Shown piece after piece: positions 34,789 to 43,966 of a stretch of 57,528 nt of DNA. A program made the position numbers and the translations under genes. Where the stretch lies: contig JAZOTN010000011.1 of NCBI GenBank assembly GCA_045657665.1, positions 1 through 57,528 on the forward strand, read 5' to 3'. The stretch's first letter is position 1. Every line of letters begins with the position of its first letter. The notes beneath the pieces are model-generated. The model ran no database searches and had not been told where the DNA came from. It was given only the letters and a program-made list of their open reading frames with translations. The stretch is from RUG12461 sp045657665. GTDB taxonomy: Bacteria; Bacillota; Clostridia; Lachnospirales; Lachnospiraceae.

Positions 34789-35207
34789 TTCCGTGTTATC
34801 TCCGATTTCTGCGGACAAACCCTATTCAAAAAAACATCATAATCCCTGATATAGTCCGACTCATCATATAATTCCGATGCCAGAACCATCAAAACAGCAT
34901 CCGGAGAAAAGTCAAACATTTCTCTCCAGATATCATTTTTTATATAAAGGCCTTCATATGGTTTATCCAGAATCACAATCTCCTGTTCTCTGCCGTTGTC
35001 CAAACGAATCTTGCAGCTGCCATGTACACAAATTAGAATCTGTTCCAGCGCCTTATGCGCATGCTTTCCCCGAACCGCATCAATCGCAGTATCATACATG
35101 TAATATACACGTTTGATATCAAACGGTATTTCTTTCATTTCTTCCAACGCCACCAGTTGTCCACGGTCATCACCGTGAGGACTGAACTGCACTTTTCTTA
35201 ATTTCAT
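34785..35207 (-). CDS. fdtA: dTDP-4-keto-6-deoxyglucose 3,4-ketoisomerase (FdtA-like)
   Basis: A 140-residue cupin enzyme that moves the keto group of dTDP-4-keto-6-deoxyglucose from C4 to C3, giving the substrate of a 3-aminotransferase. The motif RGKHAH places histidines at residues 49 and 51, matching the two known catalytic histidines of FdtA. DDRGQLVALEE, FDIKRVYYMY and DKPYEGLYIKNDIW are the usual family blocks. With fdtB (39803-40903) it should yield dTDP-3-amino-3,6-dideoxyhexose (Fuc3N, or Qui3N if it has QdtA stereochemistry). RmlA and RmlB, needed for the precursor, are not in the window. It is coupled to the following acyltransferase gene. Confidence 0.88.
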   Translation of the reverse strand: MKLRKVQFSPHGDDRGQLVALEEMKEIPFDIKRVYYMYDTAIDAVRGKHAHKALEQILICVHGSCKIRLDNGREQEIVILDKPYEGLYIKNDIWREMFDFSPDAVLMVLASELYDESDYIRDYDVFLNRVCPQKSEITRK

Positions 35208-35225
35208 ACCTCAGCAATCCATACT

Positions 35226-36311
35226 CTATTTTAAATTATACTTCTGAAACAGCCTCGCAACGGGCTTCGAAACAAAAGTATGAAGTATTACAGCAAACCC
35301 CGTACATGCAAGAAAGGCAGCGATCAACTTGAATGCATCACTTTGAATCCCTGTGGACTGACAAATCATTTGGACTGTTGGCCAAACAAACATCTGTACC
35401 AGATAAAACTCATATGAAATATTACTCAAGTAAGCCAGCACCTTATTTCCGCGAAAAGTTTTGCTCTTTTGATTTCCAAAAGACAGCATCATAAGCATGA
35501 AAACCGGAAGCACAATCCAATTATATAACATATAATTTCCTTCCGCTATATGTAAGCGTACTGCGGCTGATACTCCTAAAAGCAAAACTACAATTTCTAT
35601 CAACGCCGCTGTTCGGGTGAAAAAGAATCCTTTTTTTTCAGATCCCGACGGGCGATTCACCGAAGAGGAAATCAGAATCCCGAGCAGGAATTCAAGACAA
35701 CGGTAAAACGGGCTCGCATAAGTCGATAAAATATCATAATACCAAACAATAAAAGGAGACAAGAACAATAGCATCACACAAACTCCAACAAAAAATCTTT
35801 TTGTTTTCTCAGTCAGCTGTTTAATAATCTCCTGAAAAAAAGGGTAAAGAATATAGCAGATGACCATACAAGAAACAAACCATGTGGTGCCATTATGTGA
35901 TATCCCTCGAATTGTGGAAAAAGTTGCCTGCATACCTGTGGCTTCGATAGGTGCAAGCATCAGATTTTCCTTCCAGGATTCCGATCCAATCAGAAGAAGA
36001 TATAGCAACGCTACTATCCAGTAGGCAGGCATGAGCGCAACCAGCCTTTTGATATAGAATCCCTTGATGTTAATCAAAACATACAGATTACACTTATGAT
36101 ATACACAATAAAGAACATAACCGGACAACATGAAAAAGCCTGTCATAAAGACTGCACCCATACTGAAAAAATCTGTCATGATGCCATATTCTATACCCAA
36201 TGTTGAGCCAGCATGAAACAAAAACACGGAAAGCATCGCCATGATACGGAAAAAATCTAATCCTATTAGTCGAACCTTCTTATGTTCATCCAATTGAGCA
36301 ACCTCTGTCAT
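35226..36311 (-). CDS. Acyltransferase family 3 (OafA-like), 3 of 4
   Basis: A 361-residue multi-pass acyltransferase. The first helix reads LIGLDFFRIMAMLSVFLFHA with the conserved Arg and His. A second conserved segment, FFMLSGYVLY, follows. GGGAG lies 9 bases before the ATG. It follows the radical SAM gene by 4 bases and precedes fdtA by 18. Four such acyltransferases occur in this operon, pointing to a heavily acylated glycan. Confidence 0.88.
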   Translation of the reverse strand: MTEVAQLDEHKKVRLIGLDFFRIMAMLSVFLFHAGSTLGIEYGIMTDFFSMGAVFMTGFFMLSGYVLYCVYHKCNLYVLINIKGFYIKRLVALMPAYWIVALLYLLLIGSESWKENLMLAPIEATGMQATFSTIRGISHNGTTWFVSCMVICYILYPFFQEIIKQLTEKTKRFFVGVCVMLLFLSPFIVWYYDILSTYASPFYRCLEFLLGILISSSVNRPSGSEKKGFFFTRTAALIEIVVLLLGVSAAVRLHIAEGNYMLYNWIVLPVFMLMMLSFGNQKSKTFRGNKVLAYLSNISYEFYLVQMFVWPTVQMICQSTGIQSDAFKLIAAFLACTGFAVILHTFVSKPVARLFQKYNLK

Positions 36312-36315
36312 AGTT

Positions 36316-37221
36316 TTATTCTCCCCGCACCTGCTCCCTACCCGGAACGAGCCTCCTTGAATAATCTACTTCATTACAATACGCGCATGCCTCAATATAT
36401 GGCAGCCCGTAGAGTTTTCTGAGTTCTTTTTGCGCCTGTATCTTATTCTGTATAATAGCAAAATCAATATAATTTTGATTTGCATCTTCAATTCCATTAT
36501 TCTCTAAAACAAATGTTCTGCAGCAACGATACAGTTTACTTCCGATCATCGTTGCGCAGTTTCTAAGCCAGCACGTATCCCAATTTTTCTTTACAGTCTC
36601 CAGATCATGATGTTTTTTTTCTAACGTATAGCCGATATCATACCAGATCGGAGTCGCTTCATCGCGATAAGGAATTCGGTTCTGTTCACAGAATTGAACC
36701 AATCGGTCGGCGGCCTTGCTAAAATTCAGATATCTGTCTATCCAAATTTCAATTTTGCTTTTTTTCAGAATTTCGAGAACATCCCCTTTCGGCCAGATAG
36801 TACCGTTTGTTATCAAAAGCACCTGTCCTACTTTCTTTTGCGACAGCAAACATTCAAGTATCTGCGATATTTCCGGGTTAAGAAGTGCCTCCCCTCCGAT
36901 TACGGCAATCCGACTCACATAATCAACTTTATCTAAAAGCATTTTCAAATCTGAGAGAACTTCATCTGCAGAAAAAATCCGCGGGGACTTAATATATGGA
37001 TTCCATTGGGTGCAGTATTTACATCTCAATGAACACTTTGTAGATACAACAAGATCAATATGTGGTATTTGAACAGATCCCCTCCTCGCACGTGCAACAA
37101 TCAGCTTCAGTTTTTCATGAAAGCTCAGTTTCTCTTTCGTTATTCCCATATTACGACGATAGGTCAATGCATCCAAATGCAATCCGTATTCTATATTCGA
37201 TTTAAAATAGTTTCTATTCAT
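36316..37221 (-). CDS. Radical SAM protein with a cysteine-rich C-terminal (SPASM-like) region
   Basis: A 301-residue radical SAM enzyme. The cluster motif is CSLRCKYC (CxxxCxxC, around residues 63-70), followed by VIGGEALLNP for SAM binding. The C-terminal third has further cysteines (CWLRNC, RCC and ACAYC) that could hold an auxiliary iron-sulfur cluster as in SPASM or twitch domains. The start at 37221 has GGAG at 8 bases. No RiPP precursor or other obvious partner protein is adjacent; the neighbours are an acyltransferase and the flippase. It may dehydrogenate, epimerise or rearrange a sugar of the repeat unit. I cannot assign the reaction. Confidence 0.87.
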   Translation of the reverse strand: MNRNYFKSNIEYGLHLDALTYRRNMGITKEKLSFHEKLKLIVARARRGSVQIPHIDLVVSTKCSLRCKYCTQWNPYIKSPRIFSADEVLSDLKMLLDKVDYVSRIAVIGGEALLNPEISQILECLLSQKKVGQVLLITNGTIWPKGDVLEILKKSKIEIWIDRYLNFSKAADRLVQFCEQNRIPYRDEATPIWYDIGYTLEKKHHDLETVKKNWDTCWLRNCATMIGSKLYRCCRTFVLENNGIEDANQNYIDFAIIQNKIQAQKELRKLYGLPYIEACAYCNEVDYSRRLVPGREQVRGE

Positions 37222-37278
37222 CGCTTTTTCTCCGGCCAAAGCAGACTCTTTGTTGAAGACTTCCTCTTTTACTTCTGT

Positions 37279-38790
37279 TTAAAAGTGAAAAACGCTTCTT
37301 ATGCGGATTTTCATTTCCTTCCACCCAGTTGTATTTCGAAATCTTACCCACATAAGCAGGACTACAATCCCGGCACTGACAAGAAAACGGAAAACAACCC
37401 CCAAAATATTTGTCGAGAGATGTGTACAGATCAAATATGAACATGTAATGCATAATATTGTTGTCAGCGCATAGTGTATATGAACCCTAAAATAAATCGA
37501 CACTTTCCTGTTGAGCTTTTTATGCAGAACAAACGGTTCATACCAAAACAATGTACTCAGTATCGAAACGGAGGTCGCCAGCAAAATACCCGAGACTCCG
37601 AAAGCTAAACCCAGACAGACAGAAAGAACAATATTGATAATTGCTGCCGGAATCTGAATATACTGAACCTGAACAAAAAGTCCCATGCTTTCACGATATA
37701 ATGCCACCGGATAGTATACAAGCTGAATGTACAGGGATAAAACCATTGCGGCAACGCAGTATCCATCCAGAAGAAAATCTTCACCCACCCACAATGGAAT
37801 AAACTGCTGTATACAATTTACAAATATGTTTCCCACTAATGCGGCACAAAATACAAAAAACATATTCAACGCTTCAAAAAGCCTGTACGACTTTTCCGTA
37901 TCGTTTTCTGTCTGCAGATTACCGATTCCCGCCAGTATTCCATTTCCAAAAAGTCTCGCATAGGCAATTACATACTGTAGTAATAGGTTATAATATGCAT
38001 ATTTACCAACGAATACCGTTCCGATCATCGTGGAGATTAGAATATTATCGGTACACGCCAACAAGACCGATGATACTCTGTAAATAAAGGTTGCTTTTAT
38101 ATTTTTCCACAATTCGGTTCTGCTGACAATCACCGTATCTACTACTTCCGGATTTTTCAGATATGGGTATTGTTTCTTGGCAATATGATTCAGTACAATA
38201 TTGTTACCGAGTGTACATGTAATCATGATGAGCAAATATCCGACAAAATCTCTGGTAAGCATCATGTACATGAATTGCAGGAAATACATAACAAGCTGGA
38301 AAACCATAGAACTCACATTTGAGATGTACTGCTTCTGATCCGCCACTAAAACTGCAGTTCTATATGCAAAAAAATAGGAAATTGCAGAATTGATGAGATA
38401 CAGGACATAATAAAGAATCAACTCCCGTTGTGATAAAGCAGAATCAACAATAACGGGAAGAAACGGAATAACTCCAGTTCCCAGCAATAGAACGGCAATT
38501 CCTATTCCAAGATACAGCTTTCGAAATGATCCTACAATCGCGACTATCCTCTCCTGATCGTGATACGCAAGGCTCTGATACAAGAAAAAGGAAAACACAT
38601 TGCCGATTCCAAGATCCGCAAGACTCAGCATACTCAGAATATTTCCATACAGTCCGTCCACTCCTGCATATTCCGTACCGAGAACTCTTGCAAATTCCGT
38701 CCGTGTTAAGAATGCAAATAAAAATATTATGATTTTTCCGGCAACCCCCGTGAAAATATTACGTTTTGAATTACTGGTTCTACTCGACAT
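37279..38790 (-). CDS. Wzx-type lipid-linked oligosaccharide flippase
   Basis: A 503-residue MOP-superfamily flippase with about fourteen predicted helices. It would turn the undecaprenyl-diphosphate-linked repeat unit across the membrane for polymerisation. It starts with a short basic N-terminus and the TEFARVLGTEYAGVDGLYGNI segment typical of polysaccharide transporters. The ATG at 38790 was chosen because it begins the conserved sequence and lies 4 bases beyond the preceding stop; the longer frame to 38853 would overlap that gene. It is the only flippase in the window, and there is no ABC exporter, so a Wzx/Wzy-type pathway is likely. Confidence 0.9.
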   Translation of the reverse strand: MSSRTSNSKRNIFTGVAGKIIIFLFAFLTRTEFARVLGTEYAGVDGLYGNILSMLSLADLGIGNVFSFFLYQSLAYHDQERIVAIVGSFRKLYLGIGIAVLLLGTGVIPFLPVIVDSALSQRELILYYVLYLINSAISYFFAYRTAVLVADQKQYISNVSSMVFQLVMYFLQFMYMMLTRDFVGYLLIMITCTLGNNIVLNHIAKKQYPYLKNPEVVDTVIVSRTELWKNIKATFIYRVSSVLLACTDNILISTMIGTVFVGKYAYYNLLLQYVIAYARLFGNGILAGIGNLQTENDTEKSYRLFEALNMFFVFCAALVGNIFVNCIQQFIPLWVGEDFLLDGYCVAAMVLSLYIQLVYYPVALYRESMGLFVQVQYIQIPAAIINIVLSVCLGLAFGVSGILLATSVSILSTLFWYEPFVLHKKLNRKVSIYFRVHIHYALTTILCITCSYLICTHLSTNILGVVFRFLVSAGIVVLLMWVRFRNTTGWKEMKIRIRSVFHF

Positions 38791-38794
38791 CTGA

Positions 38795-39790
38795 TCAAAA
38801 TCCTGTGCGATTCTTAAATGTGATACGATATGAGCGTTCCATAATCTCCTCAAAAAAGCTAATATCGATCCCGTCCGTCGGAGTCATTACAAGTCTGTCT
38901 CTGCCGGACAACTCTTTCAGACTACGTAAGGGAAAGCAAAACGCCTTTATCATTTTTCTCCCTCCGGACTTTTCAATATTTCGTAAATATAATCCGACTC
39001 TTTTCTCGAACCAGCTTCTTCCGGACAATGTTTTTTTAACCTCTTCATATGCCCGGTTCGCATCGTTCTGCATCCTTTTTTGTTTTTCCGCATCCTTCGA
39101 CACAGTGATCCCGGTAGCATATTCATACCAGACGGTCGTTTCATCCTGGTGGATCAGAGAGATCCCATCCGCAACCATAAGCTTATACATATAGTCTTCC
39201 AGATAGATCACTTTTCCGACAATTTTCTTCAGATACTCTTTTAATACATCGGTTCTGTTAAAAAATGAAGCTCCTATGATATTATATCCCATTAAAAAGT
39301 ATTCATAGATCACTGCTTCCCGGTCATATCGTTTCAGATCAAACAAATACGGTTTACGGGGTGAATTCTGAACCTGTCGAAGCCTGATCTTCCCTTCCTC
39401 CGCGTTATAAAAGACACAGTTGCTGAACGACACTTTCAGATCATATTCTCTCAAGAATGAGACCATTTTACGCAAACTGCTCTTCTCATAAAAACAATCA
39501 CCCGGGGAGATCATCTTGGCAAACTCTCCCTTGGCGACCTTCACACCGGACCAAAAGTTTTTTACGGTTCCTTCGTTACTTTCCTTTTCCAAAAGTGTAT
39601 ACTGCTCAAAAGCACATTCCTGAAACAACAGTCTGACACGCTCAAAATAATTTTCTTTTGATCCGTCATCCGCTACTATGATCTCAAAATCCACTCCTTC
39701 CTGTAACAGAATGGACTTCAGCGTTGCGCGAAGTTTTTCCCAGACCGGCTGATAACAGGCAACGATCAACGACACCGTCACTTCTGACAT
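38795..39790 (-). CDS. Glycosyltransferase family 2
   Basis: A 331-residue GT-A glycosyltransferase. The nucleotide-binding start reads VSLIVACYQPVWEKLRATL, followed by IIVADDGSKEN. The usual DxD position reads MISPGDCFYE, a variant seen in rhamnosyl- and other GT2 enzymes. AAAGGGG precedes the ATG by 7 bases. It is followed by the flippase gene 4 bases later. Its donor and acceptor cannot be told from sequence. Confidence 0.88.
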   Translation of the reverse strand: MSEVTVSLIVACYQPVWEKLRATLKSILLQEGVDFEIIVADDGSKENYFERVRLLFQECAFEQYTLLEKESNEGTVKNFWSGVKVAKGEFAKMISPGDCFYEKSSLRKMVSFLREYDLKVSFSNCVFYNAEEGKIRLRQVQNSPRKPYLFDLKRYDREAVIYEYFLMGYNIIGASFFNRTDVLKEYLKKIVGKVIYLEDYMYKLMVADGISLIHQDETTVWYEYATGITVSKDAEKQKRMQNDANRAYEEVKKTLSGRSWFEKRVGLYLRNIEKSGGRKMIKAFCFPLRSLKELSGRDRLVMTPTDGIDISFFEEIMERSYRITFKNRTGF

Positions 39791-39802
39791 ATTGGAACCC
39801 CT

Positions 39803-40903
39803 TTAGACAAACTGATTTACGGCCCGGATCACACAGTTTTGTTCTTCCTCCGTCATTCCGTTATATAACGGAAGGGACAGTACCGTTTCCGCATCGTATT
39901 CCGTGATCGGAAGATCACCTTTCTTTTTCCCAAGATACTCATAGGCTTCTGCAAGATGAGGCGGAACAGGATAATGGATAATGGTTCCGATCCCGTTCCG
40001 GTCCAAATGCTCTGCCAATTCATCGCGTTTCTCACACTGCACCACAAACTGGTGCCATACATGGGTAGATCCTTCTCTGACAGCCGGCAGCTTGACCAGG
40101 GGATTCTTTATTTCCTGTAAGTATCTGCCGCATAGCTTTTCCCGTTCTTCCGTCAGTTCCTGCAAATGGGAAAGCCGTACTCTGAGGAGTCCCGCCTGCA
40201 TCTCATCCAGCCTGGAATTTGTTCCTACTACCTGGTTGTAGTATCGCTTTTCGCTTCCGTAGTTACGGAACACTCTTGCCTTCCGGTCAAGATCATCATC
40301 ATCTGTCACGATCGCTCCGCCATCACCGAAAGCCCCGAGATTTTTAGACGGATAAAATGAAAAACAACTGATATCTCCGAAGGTTCCCGTCATTTTTCCA
40401 TGACATTTTGCGCCATGAGACTGTGCGCAATCCTCGATCACTTTCAGATCGTGCTTTTTGGCGATCTCCATGATCGGCTTCATATCAGATGCCTGTCCGT
40501 ACAGGTGCACCACCATGATCGCTTTTGTGCGATCAGTGATCTTTTCCTCCAGTTTCGATGCGTCCAGGTTAAAAAACTCATCGGGCTCAATAAAAACCGG
40601 CGTAGCTCCGTTGATCGTGATCCCCATCACGCTGGCAATATAAGTATTACCCTGTACTAAAACCTCATCACCCTCTTTTAGCCCAAGAATCCGACATGCA
40701 ATCCAGAGTGCATCCAATCCGTTTCCGACACCAATACAATGCTTAATACCAAGAAAAGAAGCAAACTCCTTTTCAAAGCCCTTTAATTCTTCTCCAAGAA
40801 TGTACCAACCGCTTCGCAGAACAGACAATGCCTTTTCCTCAAACTCACTCTGATATTTTTCAAAGCCACGATCCAGTCGGCTTGGCATAATTCGTTCTTT
40901 CAT
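39803..40903 (-). CDS. fdtB: dTDP-3-amino-3,6-dideoxyhexose transaminase (FdtB/QdtB-like)
   Basis: A 366-residue PLP-dependent DegT/DnrJ/EryC1 aminotransferase. The N-terminal SRLDRGFEKYQSEFEEKAL and SGWYILGEE blocks are typical of FdtB/QdtB. The PLP lysine is in FSFYPSKNLGAFGDGG. It would aminate C3 of the product of the FdtA ketoisomerase found 4.6 kb downstream in the same operon, giving Fuc3N or Qui3N bound to dTDP. The start at 40903 follows the pseC stop region (TGA at 40908-40906) almost without gap. No FdtC-type N-acetyltransferase is recognisable; the ACP-linked AAC(3)-like enzyme at 53614-54408 could take that place. Confidence 0.87.
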   Translation of the reverse strand: MKERIMPSRLDRGFEKYQSEFEEKALSVLRSGWYILGEELKGFEKEFASFLGIKHCIGVGNGLDALWIACRILGLKEGDEVLVQGNTYIASVMGITINGATPVFIEPDEFFNLDASKLEEKITDRTKAIMVVHLYGQASDMKPIMEIAKKHDLKVIEDCAQSHGAKCHGKMTGTFGDISCFSFYPSKNLGAFGDGGAIVTDDDDLDRKARVFRNYGSEKRYYNQVVGTNSRLDEMQAGLLRVRLSHLQELTEEREKLCGRYLQEIKNPLVKLPAVREGSTHVWHQFVVQCEKRDELAEHLDRNGIGTIIHYPVPPHLAEAYEYLGKKKGDLPITEYDAETVLSLPLYNGMTEEEQNCVIRAVNQFV

Positions 40904-40905
40904 AC

Positions 40906-42108
40906 TCAACTCACTTTACAATAGTATTCTGTCACTTTTTTTACAGCTCGTATTACATCCTCCGCATCCTCATCCGTCATCTGTGGATAGAGCGGAATAC
41001 TCATGATTCCGCGATAAATCTCTTCCGCCAAAGGACAGATTCCCTTTCCATATCCCAAGCTCTGATAATACGGAAACCAATAAACGGGTACATAGTGAAC
41101 TTGACACTGTATGCCTTCCGCTGACATGGCCTCAAAAAACTCTCGTCTCGTACATCTCAGTGCCGCCAATTCAAGTCTTATCATATACAGATGCCTGCAT
41201 GTATCAGATTCCGGTATTTCTTTCTGCAAAATAATACCGGGAAGTTCGGAAAAAGCGCTGTCATATCTTGCTGCAATCTCACTTCTCCTGACCTTGAACC
41301 GATCGATTCTGGACAACTGGCTTTCCAGCAACGCTGCCTGGAAATCTGTCATCCGATAGTTATATCCGAGAGAAATCTGTTCATAATACCAGATGCCTTC
41401 ATGAGGAGCCTCTTTCATTTCCTCGTCATCATGTGTAATCCCATGAGCATGTGCAAGCACCAGTTTTTTATAAAATGCTTCATCATTCGTAGTAACAGCT
41501 CCTCCCTCCCCGGATGTGACCGTCTTCACCGGATGAAAGGAAAAACATGTCATATCCGCAAGGCTTCCGATCTTTTTTCCATCATAAGCAGTTCCGATTG
41601 CGTGAGCTGCATCCTCGATAAAAACAAGATGATACTGATCACATATCTCCCGAATCTCCCGATGCCGAACGGCCTGTCCGGTATAATCAACCGCAACGAT
41701 TGCTTTTGTTTTTTTCGTAATATGAGATCGTATGCTATCCGGATCGATGTTGTAGGTTTCCGGATTCACATCGGCAAAAACCGGTTTTGCCCCGCAATAG
41801 AGAATACAATTCGCGCTTGCCGCAAAAGTCAGAGGTGTTGTGATGACCTCGTCTCCTGTCTTAATTCCTGCTGCAAGGCAGGCACAATGAAGTGCCGCCG
41901 TTCCGTTGCTTACCATTACGGCATATCCTGCTCCGGTATATGCAGCAAGCATCTTCTCAGCCTCGCACACCTTCGGTCCACATGTAATCAGGTCTCCCCG
42001 TAAGACATCAGAAACTGCTTCTATGTCTTCCTCTGTAATCCACTGTCTCCCATAATAGATTCTGTTTTCTCTGACCGGCTTTCCGCCGTTAATTGCCAGT
42101 TGTTCCAT
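40906..42108 (-). CDS. pseC: DegT-family aminotransferase, PseC-like
   Basis: A 400-residue PLP aminotransferase whose opening YYGRQWITEEDIEAV and SDVLRGDLITCGPKV matches the PseC group (UDP-4-amino-4,6-dideoxy-N-acetyl-L-altrosamine transaminase). The PLP lysine lies in FSFHPVKTVTSGEGG. It would aminate C4 of a UDP-4-keto-6-deoxy sugar. The adjacent gene upstream is a pseF homologue and a pseI homologue lies further along the operon, which supports a nonulosonate pathway. PseB, PseH and PseG are missing here. A related 4-aminotransferase for N-acetyl-bacillosamine-type sugars cannot be excluded. Confidence 0.82.
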   Translation of the reverse strand: MEQLAINGGKPVRENRIYYGRQWITEEDIEAVSDVLRGDLITCGPKVCEAEKMLAAYTGAGYAVMVSNGTAALHCACLAAGIKTGDEVITTPLTFAASANCILYCGAKPVFADVNPETYNIDPDSIRSHITKKTKAIVAVDYTGQAVRHREIREICDQYHLVFIEDAAHAIGTAYDGKKIGSLADMTCFSFHPVKTVTSGEGGAVTTNDEAFYKKLVLAHAHGITHDDEEMKEAPHEGIWYYEQISLGYNYRMTDFQAALLESQLSRIDRFKVRRSEIAARYDSAFSELPGIILQKEIPESDTCRHLYMIRLELAALRCTRREFFEAMSAEGIQCQVHYVPVYWFPYYQSLGYGKGICPLAEEIYRGIMSIPLYPQMTDEDAEDVIRAVKKVTEYYCKVS

Positions 42109-42147
42109 AGTCCTTCCGATCGTATAACACTTCCGGGCATTCGCCCT

Positions 42148-42840
42148 TCATAAATTATTTAACAGACGATACTTTTGTTCTGCCAGTATCCAGTCATTTT
42201 CATCATCAATATCCTGAACTTCCAATTCGGAAATAACAAGAGGTGATAGCCTTGTTTTCATCAGATCTCCCGTCTCTAAAAATGGTTTTTTTCGAAAGCA
42301 GAGAAATTGACCTGCGTCATGATAAACCGGCTCCAGATCCTGAGATCTTGTCTTCCCATGTTCGGGATAACACATGGCAAGCATGCCTCTCCGAATCACA
42401 AGACCTCTCTGTGGTGGATAGGAAAACTTCACCACCGGCATAACCGTGTCTATTTCCGGATTCCTTTTCAACATGGTCATTGCTTCTTTTAGTCTCTCTG
42501 CCGTCACAAACGGCGCCGTAGAAAAGAGACAACAAACATCTCCGATCCCCACATTTCTTGAATCATACACCTCCAGAACCTCTGTCAAAACATCACTGAT
42601 TGTCGCTTTATCATCCGAATTCTTATCGCTCCGCCGAAACGGCACCTCTGCTCCGTAGCATTCGGCCACATCTGCAATTTCCTCGCTGTCTGTAGATACG
42701 ATAATCTTGTCAAAGCACCCACTTTTCCTTGCCGCTCTGATGGAATAAGCAATGATCGGTTCTCCGCAGAACACACGGATATTCTTTTTAGCTATACGTT
42801 TACTTCCACCCCTTGCTGGAATGATGGCCAAAGTTTTCAT
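42148..42840 (-). CDS. pseF: Acylneuraminate cytidylyltransferase family, PseF-like
   Basis: A 230-residue CMP-nonulosonate synthetase. The N-terminal CTP-binding motif is IPARGGSKRIAKKNI (residues 7-21). KIIVSTDSEEIADVA follows, and the C-terminal INDWILAE-like segment (DENDWILAEQKY) is typical of PseF. It would activate the nonulosonic acid made by the pseI product as a CMP-sugar for transfer by a GT such as the GT52-like enzyme at 51440-52537. It lies 39 bases before pseC in the direction of transcription. A CMP-legionaminate or CMP-Kdn synthetase is a weaker alternative. Confidence 0.85.
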   Translation of the reverse strand: MKTLAIIPARGGSKRIAKKNIRVFCGEPIIAYSIRAARKSGCFDKIIVSTDSEEIADVAECYGAEVPFRRSDKNSDDKATISDVLTEVLEVYDSRNVGIGDVCCLFSTAPFVTAERLKEAMTMLKRNPEIDTVMPVVKFSYPPQRGLVIRRGMLAMCYPEHGKTRSQDLEPVYHDAGQFLCFRKKPFLETGDLMKTRLSPLVISELEVQDIDDENDWILAEQKYRLLNNL

Positions 42841-42850
42841 TATTTTATCC

Positions 42851-43966
42851 TTATCCGGCTACCTCATAAATCGCCGTAACAAGCTTGTCCGGATCCCTTT
42901 CCACTGCAATACCGCCGTCCGCTTTTATTGCCTCCTCACAGGCAGTTCCGCGGTAGCATATGGTCTTTGTTCCACAAGCAAGCGCTTCCAATCCGGTAAG
43001 ACCGAATGTCTCTTCTACACTGGGATTTACGAACACATCCGCGGCTGTATAAATCTCCGCGAGTTTCTCCATACTGTCCGTACGGGGGAGACCAAGAATA
43101 TTTGAAGGCATGCTTTTTCTCTGCTTTTCTGAAAGACCGACAAGTACTATCTGATACGAATCATCAAGTCTTTTTGCCAGTTCCAGAAAATCCGAAAGTC
43201 CCTTTCTCTTTTCCCAAATATTTGCAACTCCAAGGACAATCTTTTTATCCTTAAGTCCATATCTCTCCCGGAAATCTCCCGGCATAGGATGAAAAATATG
43301 TTGATCTATCCTGTGTGGTCTTATCACCGTCCGATAATATCCCAGAAAACTCTCCTTTACAAGTCGTTCCAGCCACCGAGACGGTACATATAGCTCCATA
43401 TCCGTTACTCCTCGAAAAGCTGCTTTCTTCCGTTGATAGTTTTCCCTGCTTCCGTCTCGAATCAGGCTTTTCGGATACTCATATTTCAGGGGACATTTTT
43501 CACAAGCTGTTTTCCATCTCTCACATCCAATCGCTGAAAAGTAGGAACAATGACCCGTAAACGACCAGCAGTCATGGAGCATCCATTTGACTTTCATACC
43601 CGGACGTGATTTGATCCAGCAAAACAACAGCTCATAATTCAAATAATACCCGTGGATATTATGGAGCCACAACATTTCCGGGTCAAATCTTTCTGCCCAT
43701 TCCAAAAAAACACGTGTTGCATTTTTAGAAGCAAGCGCATGCCGGTCTGTCAATCTGGTATAGAGTCCATGCAGCCGGACACTCCTGTCATCTCCGATCC
43801 GAATACCGTATTTCCGATATTGTTCCGGTATGCAACTGTTCCTTCCATAAGCGGCTTTGACCTCATACCCCTGTCCGGCCATTTCATCCGCCATCTCTCC
43901 ACATATTCGTCCTGTACTACCGGTTCCAAGAACCGAATTAACGATCAGCACTTTTGGCATAAACAT
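42851..43966 (-). CDS. Glycosyltransferase family 4 (WcaC-like)
   Basis: A 371-residue GT-B glycosyltransferase resembling colanic-acid-type WcaC enzymes. It opens with PKVLIVNSVLGTGSTGRI, has the subgroup-typical HDCWSFTGHC stretch followed by CEKCP, and ends with the donor-site segment FVNPSVEETFGLTGLEALACG. It overlaps the FkbM-type methyltransferase gene by 29 bases. Starts at 43966 or 43960 are both possible; neither has a strong ribosome binding site. The sugar transferred is unknown. Confidence 0.88.
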   Translation of the reverse strand: MFMPKVLIVNSVLGTGSTGRICGEMADEMAGQGYEVKAAYGRNSCIPEQYRKYGIRIGDDRSVRLHGLYTRLTDRHALASKNATRVFLEWAERFDPEMLWLHNIHGYYLNYELLFCWIKSRPGMKVKWMLHDCWSFTGHCSYFSAIGCERWKTACEKCPLKYEYPKSLIRDGSRENYQRKKAAFRGVTDMELYVPSRWLERLVKESFLGYYRTVIRPHRIDQHIFHPMPGDFRERYGLKDKKIVLGVANIWEKRKGLSDFLELAKRLDDSYQIVLVGLSEKQRKSMPSNILGLPRTDSMEKLAEIYTAADVFVNPSVEETFGLTGLEALACGTKTICYRGTACEEAIKADGGIAVERDPDKLVTAIYEVAG

